Shown one piece after another: positions 11,801 through 24,500 of a DNA stretch of 64,000 bases (the stretch's first letter is position 1; every line of letters starts with the position of its first letter). The position numbers and the translations under genes are program-made. Where the stretch lies: assembly GCF_001659605.2 (NCBI RefSeq), contig NC_035169.2, positions 9,581,923 through 9,645,922 on the forward strand, written 5' to 3'. This DNA comes from Manihot esculenta. Taxonomy: Eukaryota; Streptophyta; Magnoliopsida; Malpighiales; Euphorbiaceae. A model generated the notes under the pieces. The model did no database searches. It worked only from the letters and a program-made list of their open reading frames with translations, and was not told where the DNA came from.

Positions 11801-14064
11801 TAGAGTAACTAACTGGAAGGCATCAAATAGTTTACTATAGCCACTGAGACATGTCCAAAAGGTAAAAGGAAAAAACTATCAAATTGGTTGGTGAATTCCA
11901 CTGACCCTGCCTGATTGCTGAAGACTCTGTATTTCCAAATACTTGGGGTTAACATGAATTCTATGTTGTCGGTGCCTTGACTGTGAATCAGGCTTAGAAG
12001 TTGCAGTACCAGAAGATGAACCATTTGCTGCAGAAGCAAAGCCAAGTTCCTTCTCAATCATCTGAAGTGACAGAGGAGGGAACACTCCTTTCCAAGTTCC
12101 AAAAAGATGTCGCATACTCAAATGCACAGAAGGATCTACCTGTCTATACACCTTGCAGAATACCTATAGTGCAGAAAGAACTACAAAATAATGCCATTTG
12201 GAAAAGCATGCATATAGCATCAGAAGAACATAGGTTGAGTAATCCTAATGACAAAGAAACGATCTGTATTTAGCAGGAGATATGAACTAGGATGGTGAAT
12301 GCACAAACATAAAAAATATTGTAAACTAAAAAATTTGACACAACTTTCTGGTATTAAATTTCTATGACATAGCAGTCTCAAGTATTCTTGTGATTAACAC
12401 TTCTTTTAAATCACATATCAAATTATCAAAAGGACATGTCTACGTAATAAGATGTGACACATGACAAAAGGCTAACCTGAGGTAGTCTGGCAGCAAAGTA
12501 TTTAATGTAATCTCTCCCAATGTTCTTTACAATGCAATCTAAAAGATATAGTGATGGCAGCTTTTGCTCACTGGGAACCTGCAAGTTATTTTTATGATCA
12601 GATATGATATGAAGAGACAGAGTTACACAGCATGAATGATGGCGTAGAACCAACCAGAAGGGAGAAAATGGCTCTTTAGGTTCATTTACTTAAAGCATGT
12701 ACAAGAAGTTCAATGCAACTGCGGATACCATCCATACTTTTTTTTTCCTTTACATTACTAGAGTGACATTAAAGAACAGGAATGCCTCCAGAAAGATGAA
12801 AATATAACCAACAAAGGACGAATGAAGTTCTGAATTCTGATGGTAAGGGCACCTGTATTCATTAATAAGAACCTAAGCTTTCATTATTCTATAAAAAGTT
12901 TCAAGCAGAATCCAACTCCAGACTAGTTAGGTAAATTGAAACATTCCTCCACTTCTGTTTTATCCAATTCCAGTTCTGTTGTATTTCTTGCTACACCTTA
13001 ACTAGATTACTGAATAACAACTCCTCCCAAAAATTTGGCTTCCCTGCAGGACTATATCAAAGTCTCACCCATTTCAGCAGAGCTCTAATAAATATTAAAT
13101 CCTCACATAATAATTAAAAAAGGTTTATAATGCATTTTCAATATATCTATTACGGACTATTGCATTCAACTCAAAGGAATAAGACCAACGTCTTATGTAT
13201 ATTTTAATAAAAATGCACAAGGGTATATGTGGCTGCAAACCAAACAATTTTTTTTTACAACGTCCATCTTTTCACCGGAAGCTGGCTTTCTTTGCATGTA
13301 AACTTCAATAAACCTGTATGGACTGCTCAATTTCAACTCCAGAACATATTTTATGGAAACGAGTTGCGCACAGATAACGAACTTTATTGGCTAAATAGTA
13401 GTTGAAGGGATCTCTATAACCCGAAGTTGGACGGTTGGCAATCCAATGAGACGACTGGTATAATTCGCGTCTAAGGTATCACCCCATGTTAACGCTTAAG
13501 ATAATTCTCATAACACATTAGAAAAATACAAAAGGTTGTATCATAAGAAGTTGTCATTAATCTGTAATTACAAGGTCACCATTATTCTTCTTTTGGATCT
13601 ATAGAATAATTGCACTTTACAATCGATTCAAACAACAATCGGGCGCCATAACCAAAAGAAACAAAACTGGGGATCACCTCAAGGATGTTAGCGCAGACAG
13701 TAGCAGCAATCGCCTTCGCTGCATGGAGATTCTCGCCAGCAATTATAGTCAAGTTACTGATTATCGGCTTTGAATTGAAATTGAGCTCTGACAGAGCTGT
13801 CTTGTACCGGCTCACGAGATCCTGATATTGCTGTGGTTGTGGCTGGTACGCACCGGTACGGCTCGAAATATTGCTCCCCGATTCTCTATCACTGGTAGCC
13901 CTATACCTCGCAGCAGAAGACGTTGCTGGCACTGCTGTAGCTGGCCTCCGACTCTGAGGGAAATGGCGAGAGTCAATGTTTGTTTGCTCCTCAGACAGTC
14001 GAGGCTTCTTCAAGCCCGGTTCTCTTGATCTATCGAAGGATCTACGAGTATTCTCCATTTCCAT
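8889..14064 (-). CDS. PCFS4: PCFS4-like pre-mRNA cleavage complex II (Pcf11 homologue)
   Basis: This is a plant homologue of yeast Pcf11, a factor in mRNA cleavage, polyadenylation and transcription termination. Exons on the minus strand are 13678-14064, 12477-12578, 11906-12163, 11332-11466, 10779-11240 and 8889-10463; they join in frame to about 972 residues. A CTD-interacting domain lies near residues 40-185, with [20 protein letters not shown], then [15 protein letters not shown] and [14 protein letters not shown] conserved [12 protein letters not shown] middle segment and a DPPVK motif follow. The C-terminal part has two zinc-binding motifs: [21 protein letters not shown] and [19 protein letters not shown]. 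Intron 1 is about 1.1 kb. Intron 4 appears to use a GC donor. An in-frame ATG also exists at 14097; 14064 was chosen because [17 protein letters not shown] resembles homologues. In Arabidopsis PCFS4 affects flowering through FCA polyadenylation (family knowledge). Confidence 0.92.
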
Positions 14065-14097
14065 TAGAGTACCCAAAACCCTAACACCTAGTTCCAA

Positions 14098-17000
14098 ATC
14101 CCCAATCTACTATCTACCATCAAAATTGAAACCCATACAATTTATTAAAATAAAAAAAGAGAATGACAATACAAGGATTTTACAATTACAAGCTTATAAC
14201 AAGCTGAAAAAAAATAAGAAAAAGATAAAAACCCTAGCCCTAATCTGTATAGAAAATTAAGCTACTAGAAGAATTAGCTATTGTACATAGAGAAAGAAAA
14301 CAAAACTGAAAAATAGCGTGCTGGGAAAAATCGATACACAGAGAAAGAGAAGGAAAGGGTAGGGGAACAGAGAGTGAAAGCTTTTTTCAAACGAATGGCG
14401 TCCTTTTATTCCAGCAAAATGCTCGGGTTGTTTTTTTTTTATCCCTAAGGTACGAAGAATTCATGCATGAATCCACGTATTTTAAAAAATGCATTGTGAC
14501 TTATATTTAAAAATTTTATTGATTAATTTTATTATTAAATATTTTATTTTTAATTTTTATAATTTTAAAAATATTATTAATTATTTTTTAAAAATTTATT
14601 AATTAATTCTCTATATTAAATTTAATAATTAAAATTAATGAAAAAATAATTAATAATTTTTTTAAAATATTAAAAATATCTTAATTTTTTTTTTAAAATT
14701 AAAAAAAATAATATTATAAAAACTAAATAATAACTTTTTGGATGGTTTTTAGTTGCTTAATCAAAACCTGATACTTATTTGATATCGATTTTTATCATCT
14801 TGTGTCAGTGGGTGGAGTGGGAGACTTGAGAAGTTGTCGATTTTCACGTAAATTAAGATTTTTGGATGTGATAAATTTTTTAAAAAAAGTTTAATTGAAA
14901 ATGTCTTTTTGTGACTGTTTTCTTTGATATCATGCATTAATGTTTTAAAAATTAAATTTGGGAGATTTTGATATTTATTATTATTATTTTATTTTACTTT
15001 ATTTTAAAAAATCCATTTCATTAAAAACACACTACTATTGATTTTATTCGATTTTTTTTTTAAATTATTTCTTTCAAATTAAGATATAAGATTTTATTTT
15101 TACATTATTTTTCCAAACATACGAATATGACTCTGGTTTTATAGTATGGTTTTTTGTAATATATCTTTTAATCACATTTATGATTTTGCAGAAGTTTTTT
15201 GAGGATATGTATTATAAATTAATTTTTTAAAATTTCACATTAATTAATTGTGAATGAGTATATATGTAAATTTATATACTAATAAGAATCTTATTAAAAT
15301 TACATGATTTTAACTTGATCTTAGTAGTTATAATTCATAAAATAAATTAAACAAAAAAGCAGCGGTTGAAAATTTCAGCATTTACATATGACAAGAAATT
15401 AGCTCCACTTGTAGGTTGTAAACCTTTCATTGGTTTCTTGGAGAAGGATTTGGAAGTACAAAAACATTTGAAGGAGGTTACGCTTGATTTTCTCTGCAAG
15501 CTTTTGCACTTTCAGTGTACAACTCTATCAAATTTTTTAGTTTAAAATCTTTTATATTTAATATTTTAAAATAAATATAATTAAAAATCAATAAAATAAT
15601 ATTATAATTTTTCATATATAAAAAAATAAAATAAATAAAAATTATAGGACGTCTATTATAATAAAATTTCAGTAAGTGAACTTTACTTTTCCCGGTTAGA
15701 AGTTATAATTCACTTTTTTGTCATTTATAAAAACATCTTTATAATTACGCGTCAAGCGTGGAACCAAAAAAAAAATAGCAAGAATGTGCTACCAGAAATA
15801 CTGAGCCTTCACGTTAAATTAACTAGGATTAACAAGAGCTGATTATGTTAGAGATGTAGTCATTAATACATAATAGAAATAATACCTCAAGGGAGAAAGT
15901 ATGAAGAATTAGTACAGCCAAATAAGCTTCCTCCCCTATCAACTATGCCCTCCATTCTCCAAGATCAAACAGAGTAAAGGGTATATGATCCCTAGAAATT
16001 AAGGTATCCCCTATGAAATCTGACTAATGCATTAGTAACTGCAGCCCAAAATTTGGCACTTCAGTGTTGGCTGAGCGACAGATTCAGAAACCTCCAATTC
16101 AGCCAAAACACTTGCTCTGCTCCAAAAACTACTTCATGGCAAGAATTTGTTAACATCTGCAATAAGCCAATAAGTAAATATATTCAGTACTTGGAACACA
16201 GGTTGCTGAGGCAATGCTAACAGCAGAAGACTTGGATGTTAGCAAACACAGCATCACATAGCAGCACCATAACTTTCACAACTTTTCTGCACATTCAGTA
16301 CTTCATAGAGCAACTGACCGAGAAAATATGTCCATACGCTCCTAAGACGTGTGCAACAATTTAAGAACATGAAGATGTTGTAAATACTTCAGAGAGTACA
16401 TTTGATATGACACCTCAGATTTTTTCTAAGTTGGATCATGCGTAAATCTAATTGATAATGCATAAATTAAACAGTCACTAACTCGTCTCTCTTAACTAAT
16501 AATCCACTACGTTTTCGTCATACCATTTTCAAATGCGATGCTCACCCTTTTTCTAAAGCTATTCTCTCTCTCTCCCCGTCTGTCTCTAATCAAATCATCC
16601 ACGGAATCCAGAAGTTGTTGATGTTTGCCTACACTACACTAGCAAAATTACTAGTAATTTTTGCACAGGAGAGCCTGATTGAGGTTCTTCCATTTCAAAG
16701 GATCATTTTCACATTTGAGGAAAGCTCATTTTATTGTTCTATTTTTGCTCTACAAAGAAGCTAAACATCACATCCAAGCTCCTTCAGTGGCTCTACAAAG
16801 ATCATAACCATATCTGCCAGCATAATTAGAGAAAAGATGGGTAGAAGACAGAATGGCCGTGTAGACAGATGCAGTAGGCAACAACCCAACACTTCAGCGG
16901 CATAGATCATAGTCCTCGTCCACTTATTGATGCCACTAATTAAAACAAGAAATCCACAGAATAAGAGTAACTATCAAAACTTACCAGAAGCATTCATGCC

Positions 17001-17294
17001 AGGACATCTAGAATACAGCACCAACCCAACAGGAGTATGATGCTCCATCCCAATGATTGCACCTGCAATGTTTATAACTCAAAAAGCATATATTAGCAAG
17101 AACTGCAAATCTGAAAAACTATTCACATAATTCAATCCATTGACATAAACTAGATGCATAAAATTGGCTGATAAATAAAGCTCATTGATCCCAAGAAAAA
17201 AATGAAACCTGAAAATCTAGAAAGAATAGAAGTTGGTATTCAAACAAATAATATGCACGTAATGTCCAACTGATAGACCCTATATAGAACGAAT
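14098..17294. other. Intergenic region: PCFS4 leader, AT-rich spacer, exon-like pieces
   Basis: 14098-14390 is the probable PCFS4 leader and promoter. 14440-15350 is AT-rich spacer. At about 15364-15525 the plus strand has an open stretch with balanced codons containing KKLAPLVGCKPFIGFLEKD, which I do not recognise. 15850-17295 is less AT-rich and looks transcribed in the minus direction. A segment at about 16983-17063 reads as an exon on the minus strand, bounded by a good CAG acceptor and a GTAAGT donor and encoding GAIIGMEHHTPVGLVLYS. No complete gene could be built, so it may be the 3' end of a lost or non-coding gene. Confidence 0.45.
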
Positions 17295-20200
17295 AATAAC
17301 AAGGCTAATATCCACTCTCCAACCCCACTAAACAGATTCAATCAGGAACAGTCAAGCTTACACAGCGTATGGCCAATATAATGTACCACATACACAAGGC
17401 AGCCAATTAAACTGAACATGATCGCTATAATTGGGCAAAGCCACCAAGAATCAAGTAAAATACACAAGGTGAGAACAACAGTAGCGTACACTAGACGTTA
17501 TTAAATTCAGATTTCTCTCAAATGAATAGTTTCAACTTAGCAAGCTTCATGTCCAACAAATGAAATTCATGACTGTAGGAGGGAATGAAGAAAACTCATT
17601 CCCACTCATCAATAAACTGGAAATTAGTAACCTGTTTGTTCAAATATAAGGAGTTATTAGTCCTACCTTCATTGTATATTTTTGTCAACCAATAGATTTG
17701 AAGATTTTAGATCTCTATGAACAATTGGAGGAATGCGTTTGTGAAGACAATTCATACCCTTTGCCTGAGAAAAGCAATAGCACCTCAATTAGCCTGATAT
17801 AAATCATGATTTTAGCCAATAGCGAGCTGAAAACAAAAGAAAAGGGGAAACTTTTTTTCCTTAAAAGAAAAAAGAAATTTCCATATCCATACCACATCAT
17901 AGGCCATACATAACCGGCACCATTCATCCAATACCTCTCTTGCACCAGACTTATGCAAAAGCCCCTATACAAGCTACCTCTACTGTGAAAACCCAAGAAT
18001 TCATTTTCTTTTAACTTCTTAAAGAAAAAAACATAGGCACATACGAATAGACACAATAAATTAAGCCTTAATACCAAATTAGACAGAAGTATTTCAAAAA
18101 TAATAAGCAAATACTTCCAACACATTCCACACTATAAAAGAAATAGAGAAAGGGTATTTCCAAGCAGACAATGATGAACCTTGATAAATATTCTGTCACT
18201 ATGGATAAGTTTGGTGGCTGAGTAACCGCACCCATGAAAAGAACTATGTTTGGATGTCGAAAGAGTTTCATTATTGCAACCTAACAAATAGAGGAAAAGA
18301 AACTAAACAAATCAAATCAAATTAAAACCAAGAAGAGCAATCTCAAAACTCTGGCCAACACATACCTCCCTTAAAAATTCCTTGATGCGTTCAGTATCAA
18401 AATCTTGCTCCATGAGAATTTTCACAGCAACTTCCTATAAATGGTGAAAATTTTATTAGAAACATACAACATATATGTAAGGAGACAGAAGAAACAGGAT
18501 GAGAAAAGATATTAACACCAAATCTACTTTTTAAACACAGATATAGTTGAATTCTAAAGTTCCCGTCAACAAAACACCAAAAATAAATTCAGAACAGAGT
18601 TCAAAAGAACTGATTTAAGGGAAAACAGTGGAAAACGAAAAATCCAAATATAGACATTTGCATGCACAAGCGTATTTTTACCCACACCTCTATACAGTGG
18701 TGAAGCTACATAGAGAAACTTTGCTGCCTCAAAGTACAAAAATTGGGAAAAAAGGCACCTCCTTGCAAAACTGACAATTTAATAAGTTAATGATTAATTT
18801 GATATCAAAGGTACATCAGTTTCGAAGTGAACAGTTAGAGCAGGGTCTACATTATTGTCTGAACAAGTAGCATTAATTAAATATCACATACTATAGTGGA
18901 TATTGTAAAGTAAAGTGCAGGATAACCATACACATCTTATTTGAACTTTCCGCTCAGCGTCATTAAGGTATTAATATTCATTTGGACATGGATCTGACCA
19001 AAACTAAAACCACTCCAATTAAGATTCTCAGCCAAAGCTACAAAAGCTTATGCATCCATATAACTTCAGAAAGCCATTAAATTATCAAGTAAATTACTGC
19101 TTAAATAAGTCACAATTCCACATTCACAAAAATGATCACAAAAATCATTATAATTGCACAGTTCAGAATTCTAGAATAAGAAATTAGAATGCTTTAAATT
19201 CTGCACCATTGATACATGGTAACTGAAATATGCACAATTATAAAGCTTACTGAGCCATGCCAATCCGCATGGTGAACAGTTCCAAATGAACCTGACAATA
19301 GACAATGCATCCTTCAGCACAGTAGAACATCTTTATGCCCCATAGATGGGATGTGCTTTAAATGGATGGTATCTTTCACCACGTTTGTTGACTGTTTAAC
19401 ATTCTGGGAAGGATTATATGGTCTAAAATTTTGAACACTTCCATTTTGGTCAATTGTTCCATCAACTTTCACTTGTAGAGGTAACTGAGTAATTTCACTA
19501 CCATTGGTTGGGATTTGCACAAGGTTATTTTTATCTCCATTTGTTCTCTCATTTTGCTTAGGATACATAGGGAATTTAGGAGCTTCTTCATCAGAAACAG
19601 TAGCTGCAGTAACAATAGTCAACAGAACATAAAGAACAGTATAATTATGATTGATATCAAAATACAGGTCTAATAAACAAGACAGCCACATCAACAAGGA
19701 ATCAAGCATTAATAAAGGGCAAAAGATAATTAAGCTGCAACTCAGCTTGGAATTTTTTCTGTCTACTTGAGCAAAACATTAATGCATAAATTGATGTCTC
19801 ATTATTAGTAGCAGCCACACCCACAACTTTTCATCTCAATTTGACAGAGGGATATGAACTTCAAAATAAGCAGATTTCACTTGTCTAAAGGAAAGTATAA
19901 ACTGATGTATCTCAATTTTTCATTAGCAATGTAAACTACAAAAATAAGCAGATTTCACCTTTTTTCAAAGGATTTCAATAATTAGATTGTGTATTACAGA
20001 TGGAGGCAGAAATCTAGAAAAGTTTAGTGCATATTTGCATCAAGTCTTTAACATTGTAAATGAGTTAAAAAAAATCATATTGGATAACATAGAGAAGCTC
20101 CAGAGCCAAAGAGATCGAAGTACAGAGAACAGTGCATAATCATTCCAAAACACACAAATAAATAACATATACCAAGTATCGTCTGTCATGACTACATGAC

Positions 20201-21240
20201 AAGTGCAAGATGACAAAATTGCCCTTCACCGAGACTACAAAGAATAAATCAATATCACATGTTCATGAACGAGATAATCATCCCAATTCCGGTTAATATG
20301 AAATCAACAAGAATTATGTTCAATCAACTAAAATATGATTACCACCATGAAATAGAGGATTATATGTAACAACATAAAAGCGCACACAAATATATACCAG
20401 CATGCAGCAGGTAAATTGTACTCCGCAATAAATTCTAATACAAGCTTAGGGGAAGCGTCAATTAATATACATAAATTTACATGTAATACTGCAACTTTGA
20501 AATTATATGTATTCATTTTTTTTTAAAAAAAAAAACAATGAGAATGCTAGCTTGACATGTTCTACTATCTCTTTCTTTAGTAATGATTTCCAAAATAACA
20601 AAATATTTTGGGATAACCAAAAAAGCAAAGAATGGCTAATGATTTCAAAATTGAAGGAAAAATATGGGACGTTATAAATAAGTAGACATTCTCATAAAAA
20701 ATTATCATTTATCAGACTCCAAGCACAGAATTCAAATAAAAGTAACCATTTCATGCAATAAATTCAATTTGCCATAAAGGCATATAATATAGGCAATTGT
20801 TAATATGAATGACATGGTCAACACTGCAAGATAAGCAACTCATTAGAGAGAGGGACTTGAGAGACTGCATTCAAAAGGTAAAATGACAGTATACACTCTC
20901 CTGAGACAAGTCATAGCAACAGAAACGCGCATGCTTACATAAAAATGGTTTTTAGCATTCCCTGCAAAAGCATCATCGAAGACAAGATTAAGTGATTGGC
21001 TATCTGAGAAGTACTGTTTGGCAAAAGACCTGAAATCAACAGTAGGTTTATTTGATTTCATTCGGGGAAAGCGCAATGGTGAAGAAATTGTGATGAAAGA
21101 AGGACCATTGAGCAGTGAATCAGGCTCACATAAACAACCTGGCTTCCCTACCAAGTCAACTAGATACTCCCTGAAATGAAAAAAAAATGTATATTAATTG
21201 AAAGATGTTGCTCAAGTATTGCTGCGTAAAAGGGAAAAAT
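17295..21240 (-). pseudogene. Truncated, broken duplicate of CTR1 (exons 5-11 only)
   Basis: This copy is colinear and highly similar to 41042-45280 inside the intact CTR1 gene, introns included, so it arose by DNA duplication and not by reverse transcription. It contains counterparts of exons 5 (20962-21170), 6 (to 19603), 7, 8, 9, 10 and 11. It lacks exons 1-4 and 12-15, so there is no N-terminal regulatory part and no DFG or C-lobe. Damage: the exon 5 donor GTAATG reads GGAATG (complement of 20956-20961); 270 bases are deleted at a 3-bp microhomology near 19327, removing the end of exon 6 with the start of the Gly-rich loop; exon 10 has a 2-base insertion near 17962; exon 11 has lost one base of a T run, giving a stop just after the VHRDLKS catalytic loop. 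It ends about 285 bases beyond the stop of the CKI1-like gene, on the same strand. Confidence 0.93.
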
Positions 21241-21524
21241 TAATACACCTTTATTTCTGATCCCTTGTAAAAAACAATAATAAAAAAATCTAGTCCCTTA
21301 GTTTATTATTTTTTACTAATAAACTGAAATTATAACTTTAAAAAAAAATGTAATAAATAAACTGTCATTTCATTTTTAGAATTTATAACTTTATTTGACT
21401 TGTTTATAAATTCAGACACAGTGACACTCTCTTACTTCTACAATGTTGTAACTGGGTTTTAATGCATTTCACTTTTTGTAAAGAAAAAAAAAAAGAGTTT
21501 CTATTTGCAATATTGGGGCAATCC

Positions 21525-24500
21525 CTAGTTGCGTAGGTAAGCCCAAGTGGTGCCGGGCCACATACAATTTTCTGGGCCACTTGGGGCCGGTCCATCATGA
21601 ATGTGTCTAATGGCTTCAAGCAAACTTTCCCTCCTTAGTGGTTTGCACAAATGGTAATCCATTCCTGCGTTCCTCATCTTCTCCCAATCTTCGCCTGAAG
21701 TATGCGCCGTTAATGCAACTATCGGTATGTGAATGTTGTAAGATCTCTCTTCCTCCCTTATTTGTCTTGTTGCTTCATACCCATTCATCACTGGCATCTG
21801 TTAGGAGGAATATTGGCGTGCAATACAAATTATAAGCACTCGAATCACTTTGATTGTATGTGTGGTAATAGTTGTAGCTTCAAAGAGAAGAAAATTATAG
21901 TGTTTACCTCGCAGTCCATTAGTATATAATCATATGGACAATAAGGAGAAGTGGAGTAAGCTTCATGTTTCCTTTGTTCTTGTAAACCAAGAAGAACTAG
22001 TTGTAGAGCTTCCTCCCCATTTTGACAAAGCTCAACAGATGCACCGAGTCTCGAAAGATTAATCATGGCCACATTACGTAAAAATGAATTATCTTCAGCA
22101 ACCATGAATCTCAACCCACTCAAGGGTTTATCATTGCTTTGGTTACAATGAAATTCTTCTACTTTCTCTTCTTCTTGTTTTACTTCTATCTCTGAAGATC
22201 CAACTGAATATCTTCTGGCTAGATAATGTCTTGGTTTCCTGTGTTTTCCCCTCCTTGAGCTGCCTTCTCCAAGCGGAAGCGAGTGTCCATAATATTGCAC
22301 AGTTGATGATCTTTTTCGGCTACGAGAATGCATTGTTGATGATGTTCCGGGATCTCTAACAAATTTTCCACCATGATATGTAAATTCTCCCTTGGTTATG
22401 GCCGATGAAACTCTATGGTGCATGGTACCCCCAAATTCTGGTAAAAGTTTAATTGCCTGAAACAAGCGAGACCCATGAAAAGGTTTCAGCAAAATGTCAT
22501 CATGTGGATGGATCATGTACTCTTCAAGGCTTCCAGGGTTGATGCTACGGGAGGTTGGTTTATCTAACCAGACAACTTTGCAATAACATCTGCGAAGGCC
22601 TCTTCTAAATTCAGTTACAGCTCCATAGAGTTCTTGAAATGGTCCAGCACTAGTATCAATGACAAGCAATATAAAGCTTGGAGAACGTCTAAAATTGCCT
22701 GCACTTCTTTGAGAAGGTAGTCTTTCTTCTATACCATCCAAGGCACTTAAAGGAACATCTTTTGATGTGCTACTAGAAATTTCACTTCTGGAACCAAAAT
22801 CTGATCTTTCTGAAGAATTGTAAGGTGAAACATTTTGCTCAGATTTTATCTTTGTTAATGCAGAATGAAGCCATTCCCATTTTCTCACAACCGATGCTTC
22901 TATCCCCAAGCTCTCCATAAACTTGTGTACAATTCTTCGCCTCTCAGCAGTTTGAATCATGAGAACAACATGGGATCTTTCAGTCTTAGGACTAGAACCA
23001 AGTTTCGACAGCCAAGGACTGGAGCCCCAGATTTTAAGTCTAGGAGTAGAAACTGAATACTGATGTGTGTTACAAAATCCAGTTTCAATATCACCCATTG
23101 TATTACTGGTTGAACGACTCCCAGCTGATGCAATAAGGAAAGTGTTGAACCTGAAGCAAGTTCCCTTCTCTCTGTTCTCTTTATCCACAATTTTTATATC
23201 TCCACCCATCAAACGTACCTAAGACAGATTTAGATGTTAGATATCAACATGTATCCAAATTGGATAAAAAAGACTATGCAGGAAATTGATTCAAAATTTT
23301 GATTAGGCCCTACAATATAACGTACCAAAGACTGAACTATTCCGAGTCCTAGGCCAGTGCCTCCTTGCCCAAGTGTTGTTTCTTTAACTTGAACAAAATT
23401 TTCAAAGACTGATCTTTGTTTCTCCTTAGGAATTCCTTTACCTGTGTCATCCACCTCAAACACAAACTCCATACAATTTGGATTTTGCTTCACTGAATTC
23501 ATGGCTTCCACATCATTATCTTCTTTGTTTTCAGTAAACTTGCAAGAAAGGTGTTTCCAGAAACCATTCCGATTGGAAGCAATTATCTTGTTTTCTATAC
23601 CAGGCTTTCGTGCCCATGCTCGAACTAACACATGCCCTTCAGAAGTAAACTTAACAGCATTGCTGAGTAAATTGCAAAGGACTTGTCTGAGCTTTCCCCT
23701 ATCTCCTTTTACTTGAGAAAATTTAAGAACAGTTCCATCATAGGGATCTAACACAACATCCACACCACTTCTCATACCCACAGGATGAAACAAATCTACT
23801 ACATCTTCAAGAAGGTGGGCTAAATCAAATTCCTCTGAATCAACCTGCATCTTTCCGGCTTCCATCTTGCTCGTATCGAGAATAGAATTCAATAAATCTG
23901 AACATGTAATGTTTAACACTATATCAAGGAGATTTCTAAAAGAATCCATCAATATATAATAGTGCTTTCAGTGAACTTACCTACTAGGTCCTTTGCACAA
24001 TCGTCCATTTGATGTAAATTTATTTCTAATTCAGAACCTGGACAAGCTTCTTCATAGCTCATCTCTATCAATCCAGTAATGCCTGCTAGGGCAGCACGAA
24101 TATCATGGCTAGCTCTAGCAAAGGCAAGACTCTTGTTCATGCTCTTTCTCTCTGCTTGTTGAGTTGCTTCCATTTGTTTTATCAATGCTGAACACAAGTA
24201 TATCTCTCTGGTTGCAGCCCTAACCATCAACAATACAAAACTAAGTATAGAGATGAAGACTGCAGCTATCATTACCATCAATAGAATGAGAGCAATTTTG
24301 GTGCTCCTATGAACGTTACTTGCAAATCCATTATATGGGAAAGCCAATGCATATACCTGAAATCCAAATACTATAGTGTTAGACATATGCTTGTAACAAT
24401 GGTAATAATAACTTTTTCCATGCATATGCAACGCATTTAGATTTCTTTAATGTCTGTTACCCGCTTTGATTATTATGCTTTCATGAGAAAGAAAAATCTT

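Noticed and set aside
17715..18125. 136-codon minus-strand frame
   Set aside because: It is the frameshifted reading of exon 10 plus intron in the CTR1 duplicate, not a new gene.
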